A stretch of 64,000 nucleotides of DNA, from the NCBI RefSeq assembly GCF_000192865.1, contig NC_015276.1, positions 1,240,001 to 1,304,000 on the forward strand, given 5' to 3'. The DNA is from Marinomonas mediterranea MMB-1. Lineage in GTDB: Bacteria > Pseudomonadota > Gammaproteobacteria > Pseudomonadales > Marinomonadaceae. Of this stretch, positions 36,219 to 46,105 are shown piece after piece. Under the pieces are notes generated by a model. That model saw nothing but the letters and a program-made list of their open reading frames with translations, did not search any database and had not been told where the DNA came from. The translations under genes were made by a program, and so were the position numbers. Position 1 is the first letter of the stretch. Each line of letters starts with the position of its first letter.

Positions 36219-38917
36219 TAGTTCTCTTCCGTCGCTTTAGAGAAGCGATCAATACTGTCTTTCAGGCGCGTACAGATCATTTTCATTCGCATGCTGTCTG
36301 TAATGAGTTCGCCGTTTTGTTCGGTTATGTAGAATGTATCTTCAATGCGTTCGCCAAGTGTCGCAATCTTCGCTTTATGAAGCATTATGTTGTTTTGCAT
36401 AAAGAATTGACCTATTACTGCAAGTAACCCCGGTCTGTCAGGAGCTGTTATTTCCAGTGCCGACCAAACTTCTTCAGGCTGACTCACAAAATGTGCTGTG
36501 GACGGTGAGTTGAAGATCTTCAGAACTCGAGGGGTGAAGCGTTGTACCATGCTTTCATAGTTAGAAGGTGAGGCAAGCTGCTCAATTAGCGTTTTTCTTA
36601 TTAGGTCTATACGATCTTTGTCTAAGTAAAGGTTTGTTTCATTCTCGTCGCTATCCATCACCACAAATGTGTCTAGGGTGTACTTGTCGTTAGTGGTACT
36701 AATTTTAGCGTCTAAAATTGTTAAACCTAACTGTTCAAAGATAGCAGCCGTTACTGCAAATACGTGGCTTTCAATGGGCGTATAAATGAAAATCTTAGAA
36801 GCACCAGAGAAGTTTCTTCCGCCGAGTGGTGTTATTGCGACGAGCGGTTTCGTGCTAGGACGATGTTTGATGATAGCTTCTGTATTCCATGCGATTTCAT
36901 CACCACTAGAACGAATGAAGTATTCGTCCTCGATGTCGTCCCAAATAGACTCTGCTTCCATCATATCGACATTGCGTTCAATTAGGATTTCTAATGCGCG
37001 CTGTTTGTGTTCGTCTGCTTGCATGTCGGCGTCAATTGGCGAATCAAGACCTCGGCGTAGGGCGCGCTTAGTTTCGAGATAAAGCTGGCGCATTAGCGAG
37101 GCTCGCCAACTGTTCCACATTGTTGGGTTGGTGGCATTGATGTCCGCAACGGTCAATATGAAAAGGTAATCGAGAGATTCCTGATTTTTGACTAGGCTTG
37201 CAAATTCCCATATGACTTCAGGATCTGATATGTCTTTGCGCTGTGCTGTTACGGACATGAGTAAGTGGTGTCTTACTAACCAAACAATTAAATTCGTTTC
37301 GTGTTTGGATAGGCCGTGCCGCTCACAGAATAGTCTTGCATCTTCGCAACCTAGTTCAGAATGATCGCCGCCGCGGCCTTTCGCTATATCGTGATAAAGG
37401 CCTGCAATATAGAGTAATTCGACTTTTGGAACATGGCGGATAGCTTGAGCAGAAATAGGGAATTGGGATTTCGCGGCTGGTAACCATAGGCGACGCATAT
37501 TTTCGACGAGCTGTAATGTGTGTGCGTCAACCGTGTATATATGAAAAAGGTCGTGTTGCATTTGGCCTATAATAGCGCCAAATTCGGGTAAATAACGTCC
37601 AAGTAAGCCAATGTGTTTCATTGACCTTAGAATGTAAGTCATCCGATAGCGGCTTGAGATAATATCTAAAAATAGGCTGGTATTTACCTTGTTGTTACGA
37701 AACTCGTCGTCGACTAGGTCTAGACTGTCGCGGAGTTGACGCATCGTATTGGAGCGAATGCCTTTAATGTCTTCTCGTTCTCCCATCAAGACATAGATTT
37801 CCAACATTGCCGAGGGAGTATCTTGGAATAGCGTTGCTGATCTGGCTTCTATTTGTCCATTACTGATTTGGAAATGCGAATTTAGTACTTCGATGTTTGG
37901 GTTATCATCTATAAAAAGAAATGACTCTTCGAAATGCTGCAACAAGAGGTCGTTTAGTTGCTGAATAGCGGCAACGCTCTGATAATATCCTTGCATGAAG
38001 CGTTCGACATTTCGTTTAAGGTCTTCATCATCAAAACCAAATAGCTTTGCTAGTGTTCGTTGGTGGTCGAACAAGAGTCTGTCTTCTTTACGTCCAACAA
38101 TCATATGAAGCGCCCAGCGAATTCGCCAAAGGTGGCTTACTGCGCCCTTGATTTGCATGTATTCATCTTCAGACAAAAATTGTTTATCAATCAAAGCGCT
38201 GAGGCGGTGAGTATGCAGATGCCGCTTTGCAACCCAATCGATTACTTGCATATCTCGTAGCCCACCAGGACATTCTTTTAGGTTAGGTTCGAGGTTATAG
38301 GCCGTGTTTTGATATTTTTCATGTCGGCTCTTTTGCTCTTTCATCTTGGCGCGATAAAAGCTAAGGCCATCCCACATGTGATTGGTGTCGATTTGCAGCT
38401 GAAGAGTAGCAAGTAAATCACTAGAGCCAGCTAAGGTGCGAGACTCGATGAGATTCGTGATAACCGTGATGTCTTTTTCTGCGAGCGTTCTCGCTTCTTC
38501 AATGGTTCTGACGCTATGCCCTACATCGAGTTTCATATCCCATAAAAAGGTAATGAAGCTTTCTATTTTGTCTTGAGGTAGGTCTTGATCGTCTTTAAGA
38601 AGAATGAGTAGATCAATGTCCGATTTCGGGTGGAGTTCACTTCTTCCATATCCGCCGACTGCGGTTAAGGATACTTTTGGTTCAGTATCGAGACCTTTGC
38701 CTTGCCATGCCGCGTAAAGTACGTCGTCATACAGTTCAGCAAAACCTTTTACTAGTTTTTCAACTGGATATAGGTCGTTAAAAAGATCATGGTATGCAGT
38801 CGTCTTCTCAGTAAGAATGTCCTTAAAACGAGTAACTGAGCAGTTTGGTTTGCTCAGTTCCAGTTTTTCGTCATCTGTAAGAAGTGGAGGTGCATCAGGG
38901 AAAGCAGGGAACTCCAT
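36218..38917 (-). CDS. glnD: [Protein-PII] uridylyltransferase / uridylyl-removing enzyme
   Basis: GlnD senses glutamine and adds or removes UMP on PII proteins to set nitrogen assimilation. About 899 residues: the nucleotidyltransferase domain has GGYGRSELHPKSDIDLLIL, the HD phosphohydrolase domain has LYHDIAKGRGGDHSELG, and two C-terminal ACT domains bind glutamine (TPIESHVFAVTAAIFEQLG, trimmed at its ends, and ITAPDRPGLLAVIGQFF). ATG 38917 with AGAGG upstream is preferred over TTG 38920. It follows map by 107 bases; that gap contains an 8-base dyad (38982-38989 / 39005-39012). Confidence 0.97.
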   Translation of the reverse strand: MEFPAFPDAPPLLTDDEKLELSKPNCSVTRFKDILTEKTTAYHDLFNDLYPVEKLVKGFAELYDDVLYAAWQGKGLDTEPKVSLTAVGGYGRSELHPKSDIDLLILLKDDQDLPQDKIESFITFLWDMKLDVGHSVRTIEEARTLAEKDITVITNLIESRTLAGSSDLLATLQLQIDTNHMWDGLSFYRAKMKEQKSRHEKYQNTAYNLEPNLKECPGGLRDMQVIDWVAKRHLHTHRLSALIDKQFLSEDEYMQIKGAVSHLWRIRWALHMIVGRKEDRLLFDHQRTLAKLFGFDDEDLKRNVERFMQGYYQSVAAIQQLNDLLLQHFEESFLFIDDNPNIEVLNSHFQISNGQIEARSATLFQDTPSAMLEIYVLMGEREDIKGIRSNTMRQLRDSLDLVDDEFRNNKVNTSLFLDIISSRYRMTYILRSMKHIGLLGRYLPEFGAIIGQMQHDLFHIYTVDAHTLQLVENMRRLWLPAAKSQFPISAQAIRHVPKVELLYIAGLYHDIAKGRGGDHSELGCEDARLFCERHGLSKHETNLIVWLVRHHLLMSVTAQRKDISDPEVIWEFASLVKNQESLDYLFILTVADINATNPTMWNSWRASLMRQLYLETKRALRRGLDSPIDADMQADEHKQRALEILIERNVDMMEAESIWDDIEDEYFIRSSGDEIAWNTEAIIKHRPSTKPLVAITPLGGRNFSGASKIFIYTPIESHVFAVTAAIFEQLGLTILDAKISTTNDKYTLDTFVVMDSDENETNLYLDKDRIDLIRKTLIEQLASPSNYESMVQRFTPRVLKIFNSPSTAHFVSQPEEVWSALEITAPDRPGLLAVIGQFFMQNNIMLHKAKIATLGERIEDTFYITEQNGELITDSMRMKMICTRLKDSIDRFSKATEEN

Positions 38918-39024
38918 CAAACGCCTCTTTATATTAAGCTAATTTAGTCATGTTTTATCTAGATCGAATTCGCAATGCGAGGTAGTTTAGAGCGTAAGGT
39001 GCTATAAACTACTTGCACTTAGAT

Positions 39025-39882
39025 TTAATAAAAACGCGTTTCTTCCGGGCGTTTTGTCAATACTTCAACACCGTCTGCCGTGATAAGAAGCGTGTGCTCA
39101 TACTGAGCTGACAATCTACCATCCTTCGTTTTGGCTATCCAATTATCTGGGCCAGAGTGTTTTACTTGCTTTTTGCCTGCGTTGATCATTGGTTCGATCG
39201 TAAACGTCATACCTTCTTCAAGTGTTGCACCTGTGCCTGCCTTGCCATAGTGAGTCACTTGTGGCGAGCCGTGGAAGGTAGTGCCAACGCCATGTCCGCA
39301 ATATTCTTCGACAACGGAGTAGTGGTGTTTGTGTGCGTGCGCTTGAATGGCTGCGCCGATGTCCCCTAAGCGCGTTCCAGGTTTCACCATATCGATGGCA
39401 AGGTAGAGACATTCTTGAGTGACTTTACAAAGGCGCTCTGCGTGCGGCGCGGCGCTACCTGCAAAAAACATGCGGCTAGTATCGCCATAGTAGCCGTCTT
39501 TTATTACGGTAATGTCTATGTTAACAATGTCGCCTTTTTTAAGCGGCTTTTCATTTGGAATGCCATGACAAATTACGTCGTTAACTGAAGTGCAGCAGGA
39601 CTTAGGGAAACCGTGGTAGTCAAGTGGTGCAGGAATTGCGCCTTGTTCGCCAACAATGTAATTGTGGGCAATGATGTCTAGCTGTTCTGTGGTAACACCA
39701 GGAACGACAAATTCCTCTAGCATAACAAGTACTTCTGAGGCGAGGCGACCCGCAGTGCGCATGCCTTCAATGTCATTGGTATCCGTGAATTGGGTAGCTG
39801 CGGGTTTTGGTGTCCAGCTTGGTGCCTCAATTCGCCCGTTGTCCGTTAGGTCTTTTACTTTTTGAAGGATTTCATTGCTCAT
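39025..39882 (-). CDS. map: Methionine aminopeptidase, type I
   Basis: It removes the initiator methionine from nascent proteins. The metal ligands are visible in NIDITVIKDGYYGDTSRMF (two Asp), GHGVGTTFHG (His), TIEPMI (Glu) and QYEHTLLI (Glu). The substrate His is in YHGFPKSCCTSVN. At 285 residues it is about 20 longer than E. coli Map, the excess being an N-terminal segment ending KPAATQF before the usual DIEGMRTAGRLA. The gene is divergent from rpsB, the same arrangement as in E. coli, and heads the map-glnD-dapC-dapD run. Confidence 0.96.
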   Translation of the reverse strand: MSNEILQKVKDLTDNGRIEAPSWTPKPAATQFTDTNDIEGMRTAGRLASEVLVMLEEFVVPGVTTEQLDIIAHNYIVGEQGAIPAPLDYHGFPKSCCTSVNDVICHGIPNEKPLKKGDIVNIDITVIKDGYYGDTSRMFFAGSAAPHAERLCKVTQECLYLAIDMVKPGTRLGDIGAAIQAHAHKHHYSVVEEYCGHGVGTTFHGSPQVTHYGKAGTGATLEEGMTFTIEPMINAGKKQVKHSGPDNWIAKTKDGRLSAQYEHTLLITADGVEVLTKRPEETRFY

Positions 39883-40058
39883 AATAAAATTGTCGTAAAC
39901 TCTTGCTAGTGTTGACTGCAGGATATGGCTACAGATTTAATTACTCAATATTCTACCTCAATTGGCACGTTTTAGCGCTACCCGTAATGGAAAAAGGCGA
40001 ACTACTGATCTCTTTAGGTGTGTTTGTTGGTTAAGGTCTTTAGTTTTTTTGGGCTTTG

Positions 40059-40073
40059 TGGTATAAAACGCAC
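40059..40073 (+). promoter_or_regulatory. Predicted rpsB promoter with extended -10
   Basis: TG-G-TATAAA (TG at 40059-40060, TATAAA at 40062-40067) followed by CGC forms an extended -10 with a GC-containing start region. This is typical of stringently controlled ribosomal protein promoters. It lies in the 352-base gap between map and rpsB, which otherwise holds no gene. The -35 region is poor, as expected for an extended -10 promoter. Confidence 0.6.
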
Positions 40074-40234
40074 GTTTTTTGAGATGTTCTTGAAAAACAA
40101 TAAAATCATGAAATTTAACGACCTCATCACAATAAGACGAGTTTCTGGGGTGCCTACGGTTGCTTTAAACCTAATCAGGCTGAAACTTTGAGTTGGTGAG
40201 TGTAAAACAACCCAAAAAAATAAAGGATATTGTT
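40074..40234 (+). promoter_or_regulatory. rpsB leader RNA, probable S2 autoregulation site
   Basis: About 160 bases of untranslated leader precede rpsB. It contains GGGGT (40147-40151) and GGTT (40158-40161) in a hairpin-prone segment. In E. coli the rpsB-tsf operon is repressed by ribosomal protein S2 through its 5' leader; this assignment here is by analogy and position, not a structural match I could verify. Confidence 0.45.
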
Positions 40235-40969
40235 ATGCCTACAGTTTCTATGCGCGACCTTCTACAGGTTGGTTCTCACTTCGGTCACCAAACTCGTTAC
40301 TGGAACCCAAAAATGAAGCCTTTCATCTTTGGTGCTCGTAACAAGATTCACATCATCAACCTTGAGCATACTGTTCCAGCTCTTAATGAAGCGCTAGCGC
40401 TTGTTAAGAAAATGACAGAAAACAAAAACAAGGTTTTGTTTGTTGGTACTAAACGCGCTGCAGCTAAATCTATTAAAGAGCAAGCTGCTCGTTCTTCTAT
40501 GCCTTACGTAAACCATCGCTGGTTGGGTGGCATGTTGACAAACTACAAAACTATTCGTGCTTCTATCAAGCGTCTACGTGACCTTGAAAATCAGATGAAC
40601 GATGGTACGTTTGAAAAGCTAACAAAGAAAGAAGCGCTAATGCGTACTCGTGAGCTTGAGAAACTTGAGCTTTCTTTGGGTGGAATCAAAGATATGGGTG
40701 GCCTTCCTGATGCTTTGTTCGTTGTTGACGTTGATCACGAACGCATTGCAATCAAAGAAGCGAACAAATTGGGTATCCCAGTTATCGGTATCGTTGATAC
40801 TAACAGTAACCCAGATGGTATCGACTACGTTATCCCTGCGAACGATGATGCTATCCGTGCAGTTCAATTGTACGTTTCTGCGTTCGCTGATGCGGCTCTA
40901 GAAGGCCGTGCAGTAGCAGCTGGTACTGCTGATGAATTCGTTGAAGTAAACGAAGCGACTGAAGCCTAA
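40235..40969 (+). CDS. rpsB: 30S ribosomal protein S2
   Basis: S2 binds late to the 30S subunit and is needed to recruit S1. The 244 residues begin [26 protein letters not shown], shortened to the family start here, with later [18 protein letters not shown] and the coiled-coil helices. The C-terminus is acidic. The frame opens with GTG at 40193, but ATG 40235 with AAGGA about 8 bases upstream gives the family N-terminus. tsf follows after a hairpin, as in E. coli. Confidence 0.98.
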   Translation: MPTVSMRDLLQVGSHFGHQTRYWNPKMKPFIFGARNKIHIINLEHTVPALNEALALVKKMTENKNKVLFVGTKRAAAKSIKEQAARSSMPYVNHRWLGGMLTNYKTIRASIKRLRDLENQMNDGTFEKLTKKEALMRTRELEKLELSLGGIKDMGGLPDALFVVDVDHERIAIKEANKLGIPVIGIVDTNSNPDGIDYVIPANDDAIRAVQLYVSAFADAALEGRAVAAGTADEFVEVNEATEA

Positions 40970-41000
40970 ATTTAAGGACCATTATTGGTCTTTGTTTCGA

Positions 41001-41031
41001 AAAAGGGGTTGCGCTGAGTGCCCCTTTTTTT
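41001..41031 (+). terminator. Hairpin terminator/attenuator between rpsB and tsf
   Basis: AAAAGGGG (41001-41008) pairs with CCCCTTTT (41021-41028), and the T-run continues to 41031. Its place between rpsB and tsf resembles the partial terminator known in E. coli, where it lowers tsf relative to rpsB or gives an rpsB-only transcript. Confidence 0.85.
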
Positions 41032-41060
41032 AAATTTGAAATCGTACAAGGGGATTAAAC

Positions 41061-41921
41061 ATGGCCGCAGTATCTGCAGCAATGGTAAAAGAACTACGTG
41101 ACCGTACAGGTTTGGGTATGATGGAGTGTAAAAAAGCTCTATCTGCTGCTGGCGGTGATATTGAAGTTGCAATTGAAGAGCTACGTAAAAGTAGTGGTAT
41201 GAAGGCTGCTAAAAAAGCAGGTCGTACCGCTGCAGAAGGTACCGTTATTCTTAAAGTTGCGGACGACAACTCTTACGGTGTAATTGTAGAAGTTAACTCT
41301 GAAACTGACTTTGCTGCACGTGACGAAAATTTCATCGCGTTTGCAAACAAAGTTGTTGATGTTGTTTTTGAAACAAAAGAGACAAACATCGAAACATTGT
41401 TAGCTGGTGAAATCGGCGTTGCTCGCGAAGCGCTTGTTCAGAAGATTGGTGAAAACATCTCTCCTCGTCGCGCAGTTGTTGTAGAAGGTGGTTTGGTTTC
41501 AGGTTACCGTCACAGCAATGGCCAAATCGCGGTATTGACTCAGCTAGAAGGCGGTAACGCTGAGCTAGCTAAAGACGTTTCAATGCACGTGGCAGCAGTA
41601 TCACCTCAAGTTGTTAAGGGTGAAGATATGCCAGCGGAAGTTCTTGCTAAAGAAGAAGAAATTATCCGCGCACAGCCTGATATGGAAGGTAAGCCTGCTG
41701 AGATCGTTGATAAAATGATCGGTGGTCGTATCAAGAAGTTCTTGGCGGAAAATAGTTTGGTTGAACAACCATTCGTTAAGAATCCAGAACAGAAAGTTGG
41801 TCAGCTTGCGAAAGAAGCTGGTGCAACAATTACTTCATTTATCCGCCTTGAAGTAGGTGAAGGTATTGAAGTTGAAGAGACAGATTTCGCAGCAGAAGTA
41901 GCGGCTCAACTAAAAGGTTAA
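41061..41921 (+). CDS. tsf: Elongation factor Ts
   Basis: EF-Ts is the guanine-nucleotide exchange factor for EF-Tu. The 286 residues contain the N-terminal UBA-like domain with [16 protein letters not shown], the core contact motif [10 protein letters not shown] with the exchange-promoting Asp-Phe, and the dimerisation and C-terminal modules. ATG 41061 has AAGGGG upstream. It is separated from pyrH by a strong terminator. Codon choice is biased as expected for highly expressed genes, like rpsB. Confidence 0.98.
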   Translation: MAAVSAAMVKELRDRTGLGMMECKKALSAAGGDIEVAIEELRKSSGMKAAKKAGRTAAEGTVILKVADDNSYGVIVEVNSETDFAARDENFIAFANKVVDVVFETKETNIETLLAGEIGVAREALVQKIGENISPRRAVVVEGGLVSGYRHSNGQIAVLTQLEGGNAELAKDVSMHVAAVSPQVVKGEDMPAEVLAKEEEIIRAQPDMEGKPAEIVDKMIGGRIKKFLAENSLVEQPFVKNPEQKVGQLAKEAGATITSFIRLEVGEGIEVEETDFAAEVAAQLKG

Positions 41922-41941
41922 GCTTTCTTCGCGAATCAAAC

Positions 41942-41969
41942 AAAAGGGGCAGCTAGACTGCCCCTTTTT
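41942..41969 (+). terminator. Terminator after tsf
   Basis: GGGGCAG (41946-41952) pairs with CTGCCCC (41958-41964), extended by AAAA/TTTT to 11 pairs, with a 5-base loop and a T-tract ending at 41969. Classical Rho-independent terminator 20 bases after the stop. Confidence 0.93.
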
Positions 41970-42046
41970 GTGAATGCAGGTTTTTTAGAAATCTGTATAC
42001 TGACAAAAAAATTACTCTGATGTAGGAATCGTTGCTGGAGGTTGTG

Positions 42047-42769
42047 ATGCCCAAAGAAAATAACCCTAATTACAAACGTATTTTGTTAAAATTGAGTGGC
42101 GAAGCCCTACAGGGAGATGAAACGTTTGGGATTGACCCCAAAGTTTTGAATCGCATTGCTTTGGAGATTGGCCAGCTTCGTGGTATTGGCGTTGAAGTTG
42201 GAATCGTGATTGGCGGCGGTAACCTATTTCGAGGTCAGGCGTTGAGTCAAGCAGGAATGGACCGTGTGACAGGTGATCACATGGGGATGCTTGCGACAGT
42301 AATGAACGCATTGGCGATGAGAGATGCGTTAGAGCGAGCAAATATTCGAACTCGCGTTATGTCGGCAATTACTATGACGGGAATTGTTGAGCCTTATGAT
42401 CGCCGTAGAGCAATGCGCCTAATGAAAGATGGCGATGTGTTGATTTTCTCAGCAGGTACAGGTAATCCGTTTTTTACAACAGACTCTGCTGCGTGTCTAC
42501 GCGGTATTGAGATTGACGCGGATGTTGTTCTTAAGGCAACAAAAGTGGATGGCGTGTATTCAGCAGACCCCATGAAAGACCCTTCTGCTGTGAAGTATGA
42601 TACATTAAGCTATGATGAAGTTTTGGAAAAACAGTTAGGTGTTATGGACTTAACAGCTATCTGTTTGACTCGTGACCACCAGATGCCAATAAGAGTGTTT
42701 AATATGAATAAACCTGGCGCTCTTACCAATATTATGGTCGGTGGTGACGAAGGCACAGTGATTAAGTGA
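42047..42769 (+). CDS. pyrH: UMP kinase
   Basis: PyrH phosphorylates UMP to UDP; it is a hexameric amino-acid-kinase-fold enzyme, GTP-activated and UTP-inhibited in relatives. The 240 residues show [20 protein letters not shown], the [16 protein letters not shown] region and [15 protein letters not shown] 42047 has GGAGG at good spacing; the TTG at 42032 is upstream of that site and unlikely. frr starts 7 bases after the stop. Confidence 0.97.
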   Translation: MPKENNPNYKRILLKLSGEALQGDETFGIDPKVLNRIALEIGQLRGIGVEVGIVIGGGNLFRGQALSQAGMDRVTGDHMGMLATVMNALAMRDALERANIRTRVMSAITMTGIVEPYDRRRAMRLMKDGDVLIFSAGTGNPFFTTDSAACLRGIEIDADVVLKATKVDGVYSADPMKDPSAVKYDTLSYDEVLEKQLGVMDLTAICLTRDHQMPIRVFNMNKPGALTNIMVGGDEGTVIK

Positions 42770-42776
42770 GGAAAAT

Positions 42777-43334
42777 ATGATTAACGAAATTCTTAAAGAC
42801 GCAGAAGAGCGCATGTCGAAAGCGGTTAACTCCGTAGAAGTTTCTTTCAATAAAATTCGTACAGGGCGAGCACATCCTAGCCTTTTAGATCCTATAAAAG
42901 TTAACTATTACGGTTCGCCGACGCCATTGAGTCAGGTGGCTAACATTACGGTCGAAGATGCTCGTACTCTTGGTATTTCTCCTTGGGAGGGCAATTTAGT
43001 ACCTGAGATCGAAAAAGCGATCATGAAGTCAGACTTAGGTTTAAATCCTTCAACGACTGGCAACTTGATTCGAATCCCAATGCCTGCTCTTACCGAAGAG
43101 ACTCGTGGAAACTACGCTAAACAAGCTCGTAGTGAAGCGGAGAATGGTCGTATCGCTATCCGTAATATTAGACGTGATGCGAATGGCAATCTAAAAGATC
43201 TTACCAAAGAGAAAGAAATTTCTGAAGACGAAGAGCGTCGTGGGCAAGATCAAGTGCAAAAACTTACCGATAAATACGTTGCGAAAGTTGAAGAACGTTT
43301 AGCAGCTAAAGAAAAAGACCTGATGGCAATCTAG
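42777..43334 (+). CDS. frr: Ribosome recycling factor
   Basis: RRF, with EF-G, splits post-termination ribosomes. The 185 residues match the family length. Visible segments: the N-terminal helix with [26 protein letters not shown], and the long C-terminal helices including [21 protein letters not shown], shortened here. It follows pyrH closely and is ended by a clear terminator before uppS. Confidence 0.98.
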   Translation: MINEILKDAEERMSKAVNSVEVSFNKIRTGRAHPSLLDPIKVNYYGSPTPLSQVANITVEDARTLGISPWEGNLVPEIEKAIMKSDLGLNPSTTGNLIRIPMPALTEETRGNYAKQARSEAENGRIAIRNIRRDANGNLKDLTKEKEISEDEERRGQDQVQKLTDKYVAKVEERLAAKEKDLMAI

Positions 43335-43357
43335 TCTTTATCGTATTTATTAATAAG

Positions 43358-43380
43358 AGGCGAGATTAGCTCGCCTTTTT
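43358..43380 (+). terminator. Terminator after frr
   Basis: AGGCGAG (43358-43364) pairs with CTCGCCT (43370-43376) around ATTAG, followed by TTTTTGTTTT. It separates the translation genes from the uppS envelope operon, though only 16 bases remain before uppS, so read-through or a promoter upstream must serve uppS. Confidence 0.9.
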
Positions 43381-43395
43381 GTTTTAGGTAATGGT

Positions 43396-44124
43396 ATGTC
43401 TCTAACGACAAATAACGGTGAGGCATCCACTGTTCCGCAGCATGTCGCTATTATTATGGATGGCAATAATAGGTGGGCTAAGAAAAAGCTCCTTCCGAGT
43501 ATTGCAGGTCATACTGCAGGTGCAAGTGCGGTCAGACGAACAGTGGAAGCAGCGGCAAGGGCTGGTGTTAAGGTTGTTACGCTATTCGCTTTTTCAAGTG
43601 AGAACTGGAAAAGGCCCAAGCTAGAAGTCGATGGTTTGATGAATTTGTTTATGCGCTCCCTTCGTAAAGAGGTCAAACGACTTAATGAATATAATATTCA
43701 ACTTAGAGTCGTTGGGAATAAGCAAGGATTCAGCGAAAAGTTGCAGCATCAAATAATGGAAGCTGAGCAATCAACCTCCCGCAACGACGGCATGGTATTA
43801 GTGATTGCAGCAAACTATGGTGGTCGCTGGGATATTGCAGAAGCCATGAAAGGCCTCGCCAGAGATGCAATCGAAGGAACGGTATCTGTTGATGACATAG
43901 ATGAGTTATTGTTAGCAAAATACATGCAACTCTCAGACTTACCAGAACCAGATCTTTTAATTCGAACTTCGGGAGAGGAGCGGGTAAGTAACTTTTTGCT
44001 ATGGCAATTAGCATACGCAGAATTTGTTTTTTTACCTGTATTGTGGCCGGATTTCAGCGAACAGCATTTTGCAGAGGCTTTGAGTATCTACCAAAGTCGG
44101 CAGCGACGATATGGTGGCCGTTAA
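43396..44124 (+). CDS. uppS: Undecaprenyl pyrophosphate synthase (cis-prenyltransferase)
   Basis: It adds eight isopentenyl units to farnesyl diphosphate to give the C55 lipid carrier of wall synthesis. The 242 residues hold IIMDGNNRWA with catalytic Asp22, FSSENWKRP, ANYGGRWDIAEA, and PDLLIRTSGEERVSNFLLWQ, trimmed here, for IPP binding. cdsA begins 2 bases after its stop. It pairs with dxr in the same operon, which supplies the isoprenoid building blocks. Confidence 0.97.
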   Translation: MSLTTNNGEASTVPQHVAIIMDGNNRWAKKKLLPSIAGHTAGASAVRRTVEAAARAGVKVVTLFAFSSENWKRPKLEVDGLMNLFMRSLRKEVKRLNEYNIQLRVVGNKQGFSEKLQHQIMEAEQSTSRNDGMVLVIAANYGGRWDIAEAMKGLARDAIEGTVSVDDIDELLLAKYMQLSDLPEPDLLIRTSGEERVSNFLLWQLAYAEFVFLPVLWPDFSEQHFAEALSIYQSRQRRYGGR

Positions 44125-44126
44125 GT

Positions 44127-44930
44127 ATGCTTTTACCTCGTGTAATGAGTGCCATTTTCATGGCCTTCTTTTTTATTTTAGCCGTATTTTTTTTGCCTCA
44201 GGGCGCTTTTCTCATTGCTATGGGGGCGGTGGTACTGCTTGCCGCTTGGGAATGGGCAAGGCTCTCCGGTGTAAAAAATCAAATTCTGAGAGTGTTGTTT
44301 TCGAGTAGCGTCGCTGGTGCAATAGCAGTGCTTTATTCTCTAGATATTGAGAAAAATATTCTCTTTTTTGCCCCTTTAGTGTGGTTTATCAGTTTGTTTT
44401 GGGTTGTTAGGTTTCCGCGTCAAATGGGCTGGCAGTCTACAAATGTCCGTCTTATGTTTGGAATCTATATCCTAGTAAGTACTTGGGCAGCGCTTGCAGT
44501 CTTGAAAGGCTCTCCTGATTTTATCGTCTGGATTCTTTTGCTGATGGGACTTATATGGGGGGCTGACTCTGGGGCCTACTTTTCAGGGAAGGCCTTTGGT
44601 AAAAGAAAGCTAGCGCCGAAGGTTAGTCCTGGTAAATCTTGGGAGGGGGTCATCGGTGGCGTTCTTTTTACCCAAGTTGGCATGTTCGTCTTTTCACACT
44701 TGTCTGATTTTTCTGCGACACAGACATTGATAATGTCTGTCATTGCTTTGTTGACAGTATTTGTCTCCGTTTTGGGTGACCTTAGTGAAAGTATGTTTAA
44801 GCGACATGAATCAGTTAAGGACTCTAGTAATCTTATTCCTGGTCACGGTGGGGTCATGGATCGAGTTGACTCTTTGACCTCTGCAGCCCCTCTTTTTGTT
44901 TTATTGCTTTCTTTGTCGGGGTGGTTGTGA
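44127..44930 (+). CDS. cdsA: Phosphatidate cytidylyltransferase
   Basis: CdsA makes CDP-diacylglycerol from phosphatidic acid and CTP at the inner membrane, the branch point to all major phospholipids. About 267 residues with seven to eight hydrophobic helices. The C-terminal signature KVSPGKSWEGVIGG, then SVLGDLSESMFKR and KDSSNLIPGHGGVMDRVDSL (shortened family motif) are intact. The frame is open back to 44001 inside uppS; ATG 44127, just after the uppS stop, is the reasonable start. The end overlaps dxr by 4 bases. Confidence 0.96.
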   Translation: MLLPRVMSAIFMAFFFILAVFFLPQGAFLIAMGAVVLLAAWEWARLSGVKNQILRVLFSSSVAGAIAVLYSLDIEKNILFFAPLVWFISLFWVVRFPRQMGWQSTNVRLMFGIYILVSTWAALAVLKGSPDFIVWILLLMGLIWGADSGAYFSGKAFGKRKLAPKVSPGKSWEGVIGGVLFTQVGMFVFSHLSDFSATQTLIMSVIALLTVFVSVLGDLSESMFKRHESVKDSSNLIPGHGGVMDRVDSLTSAAPLFVLLLSLSGWL

Positions 44931-46105
44931 AACAAAAAATTTGTCTACTTGGTGCCACAGGCTCTATTGGTAAAAGTACGCTTGACGTAATTGCTCTGAA
45001 TTCTGCCCAATTTGAGTTAGAGAGTGTTGCAGCAAATCAAAACGTTGAAAGAATGGCGGAGATTTGCAAGCAGTTTCGTCCATCAAGAGCTGTGATGGGG
45101 TCCATTGAAGCACGGGATCGTCTTGCTGAGCTGTGTCCTGAGCTTTCCACGTCTTTTGAATATGGATCGGATGCAATGGAAAGTATTGCATCCGATCCTA
45201 ATAGCCATCAAGTTATGGCTGCCATCATGGGCTTTGCTGGATTAAAACCTACGCTTGCGGCAATAAGAGCAGGTAAGCGGGTTTTATTAGCAAACAAGGA
45301 ATCACTAGTGACTGCCGGTAAGCTTTTCATGGATGAGGTGAAAAGTAACTCGGTGACTCTTATGCCCATTGATAGTGAGCACAATGCTATTTTTCAAAGT
45401 TTGCCTCACAATAGTCAGTATGCACATAAATCGGGTGTCGACCGCTTGATGTTAACTGCGTCAGGTGGGCCTTTTAGAACTTGGTCTAAACAAGAGATGG
45501 CTTCGGTCACACCGGAACAGGCTTGTAAGCACCCAAATTGGTCAATGGGGCGAAAAATTTCTGTTGATTCCGCGTCATTGATGAATAAAGGGTTGGAGCT
45601 AATTGAAGCGTGTTGGTTGTTTGACGTTACTCCAGATGATATTGATGTTGTTGTTCACCCTGAAAGTGTCATTCACTCTCTCGTTTCTTACATAGATGGC
45701 TCGGTTATTTGCCAGATGGGTAATCCCGATATGAAGATTCCGGTTGCCTATGGAATGACGTGGCCAAATCGTGCGGCAACAGGGGTAAAACCTCTTAATT
45801 TATTTGAAGTGTCTCAACTGAACTTTGAAAAGCCGGATCTTAATCGTTTTCCTAATCTTAGGCTCGCTTCTGAAGCATGGTTTTCAGGAGGAAGTGCGAT
45901 GGCGACACTAAATGCGGCCAATGAGGTTGCAGTTGATGCTTTCTTAAACAATAAGATTCGTTTTTTGCAAATTTCAGAATTAAATCAAGAAGTCTTGGAA
46001 CGCTCCGAAGTAATCGCGGTCAATAATTTGGATGTTGTATTTGATGCTGACAAAAAAGCTCGGGCAATGGCCAATAAGATTGTTGGTTCATGGAGTATGA
46101 AATGA
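44927..46105 (+). CDS. dxr: 1-deoxy-D-xylulose 5-phosphate reductoisomerase
   Basis: Dxr catalyses the first committed step of the MEP isoprenoid pathway, using NADPH and a divalent metal. About 392 residues: the NADPH site is LLGATGSIGKSTLD, and ANKESLVTAG and PIDSEHNAIFQ follow. The catalytic loop and metal site are in KISVDSASLMNKGLELIEA, shortened at its edges, with the later VVHPESVIHSLV. I use GTG 44927, which overlaps the cdsA stop as GTGA; GTG 44921 is two codons earlier. It ends in an ATGA overlap with rseP. Confidence 0.96.
   Translation: MKQKICLLGATGSIGKSTLDVIALNSAQFELESVAANQNVERMAEICKQFRPSRAVMGSIEARDRLAELCPELSTSFEYGSDAMESIASDPNSHQVMAAIMGFAGLKPTLAAIRAGKRVLLANKESLVTAGKLFMDEVKSNSVTLMPIDSEHNAIFQSLPHNSQYAHKSGVDRLMLTASGGPFRTWSKQEMASVTPEQACKHPNWSMGRKISVDSASLMNKGLELIEACWLFDVTPDDIDVVVHPESVIHSLVSYIDGSVICQMGNPDMKIPVAYGMTWPNRAATGVKPLNLFEVSQLNFEKPDLNRFPNLRLASEAWFSGGSAMATLNAANEVAVDAFLNNKIRFLQISELNQEVLERSEVIAVNNLDVVFDADKKARAMANKIVGSWSMK

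Noticed and set aside
40141..40200. GGGGTGCC and ACCTAATC blocks in the rpsB leader that recall a TPP riboswitch
   Set aside because: The CTGAGA block is missing from its place and the motif order does not fit; the downstream gene is a ribosomal protein.
44001..44126. 42-codon upstream extension of the cdsA frame
   Set aside because: It lies wholly inside uppS; ATG 44127 right after the uppS stop gives the family N-terminus.
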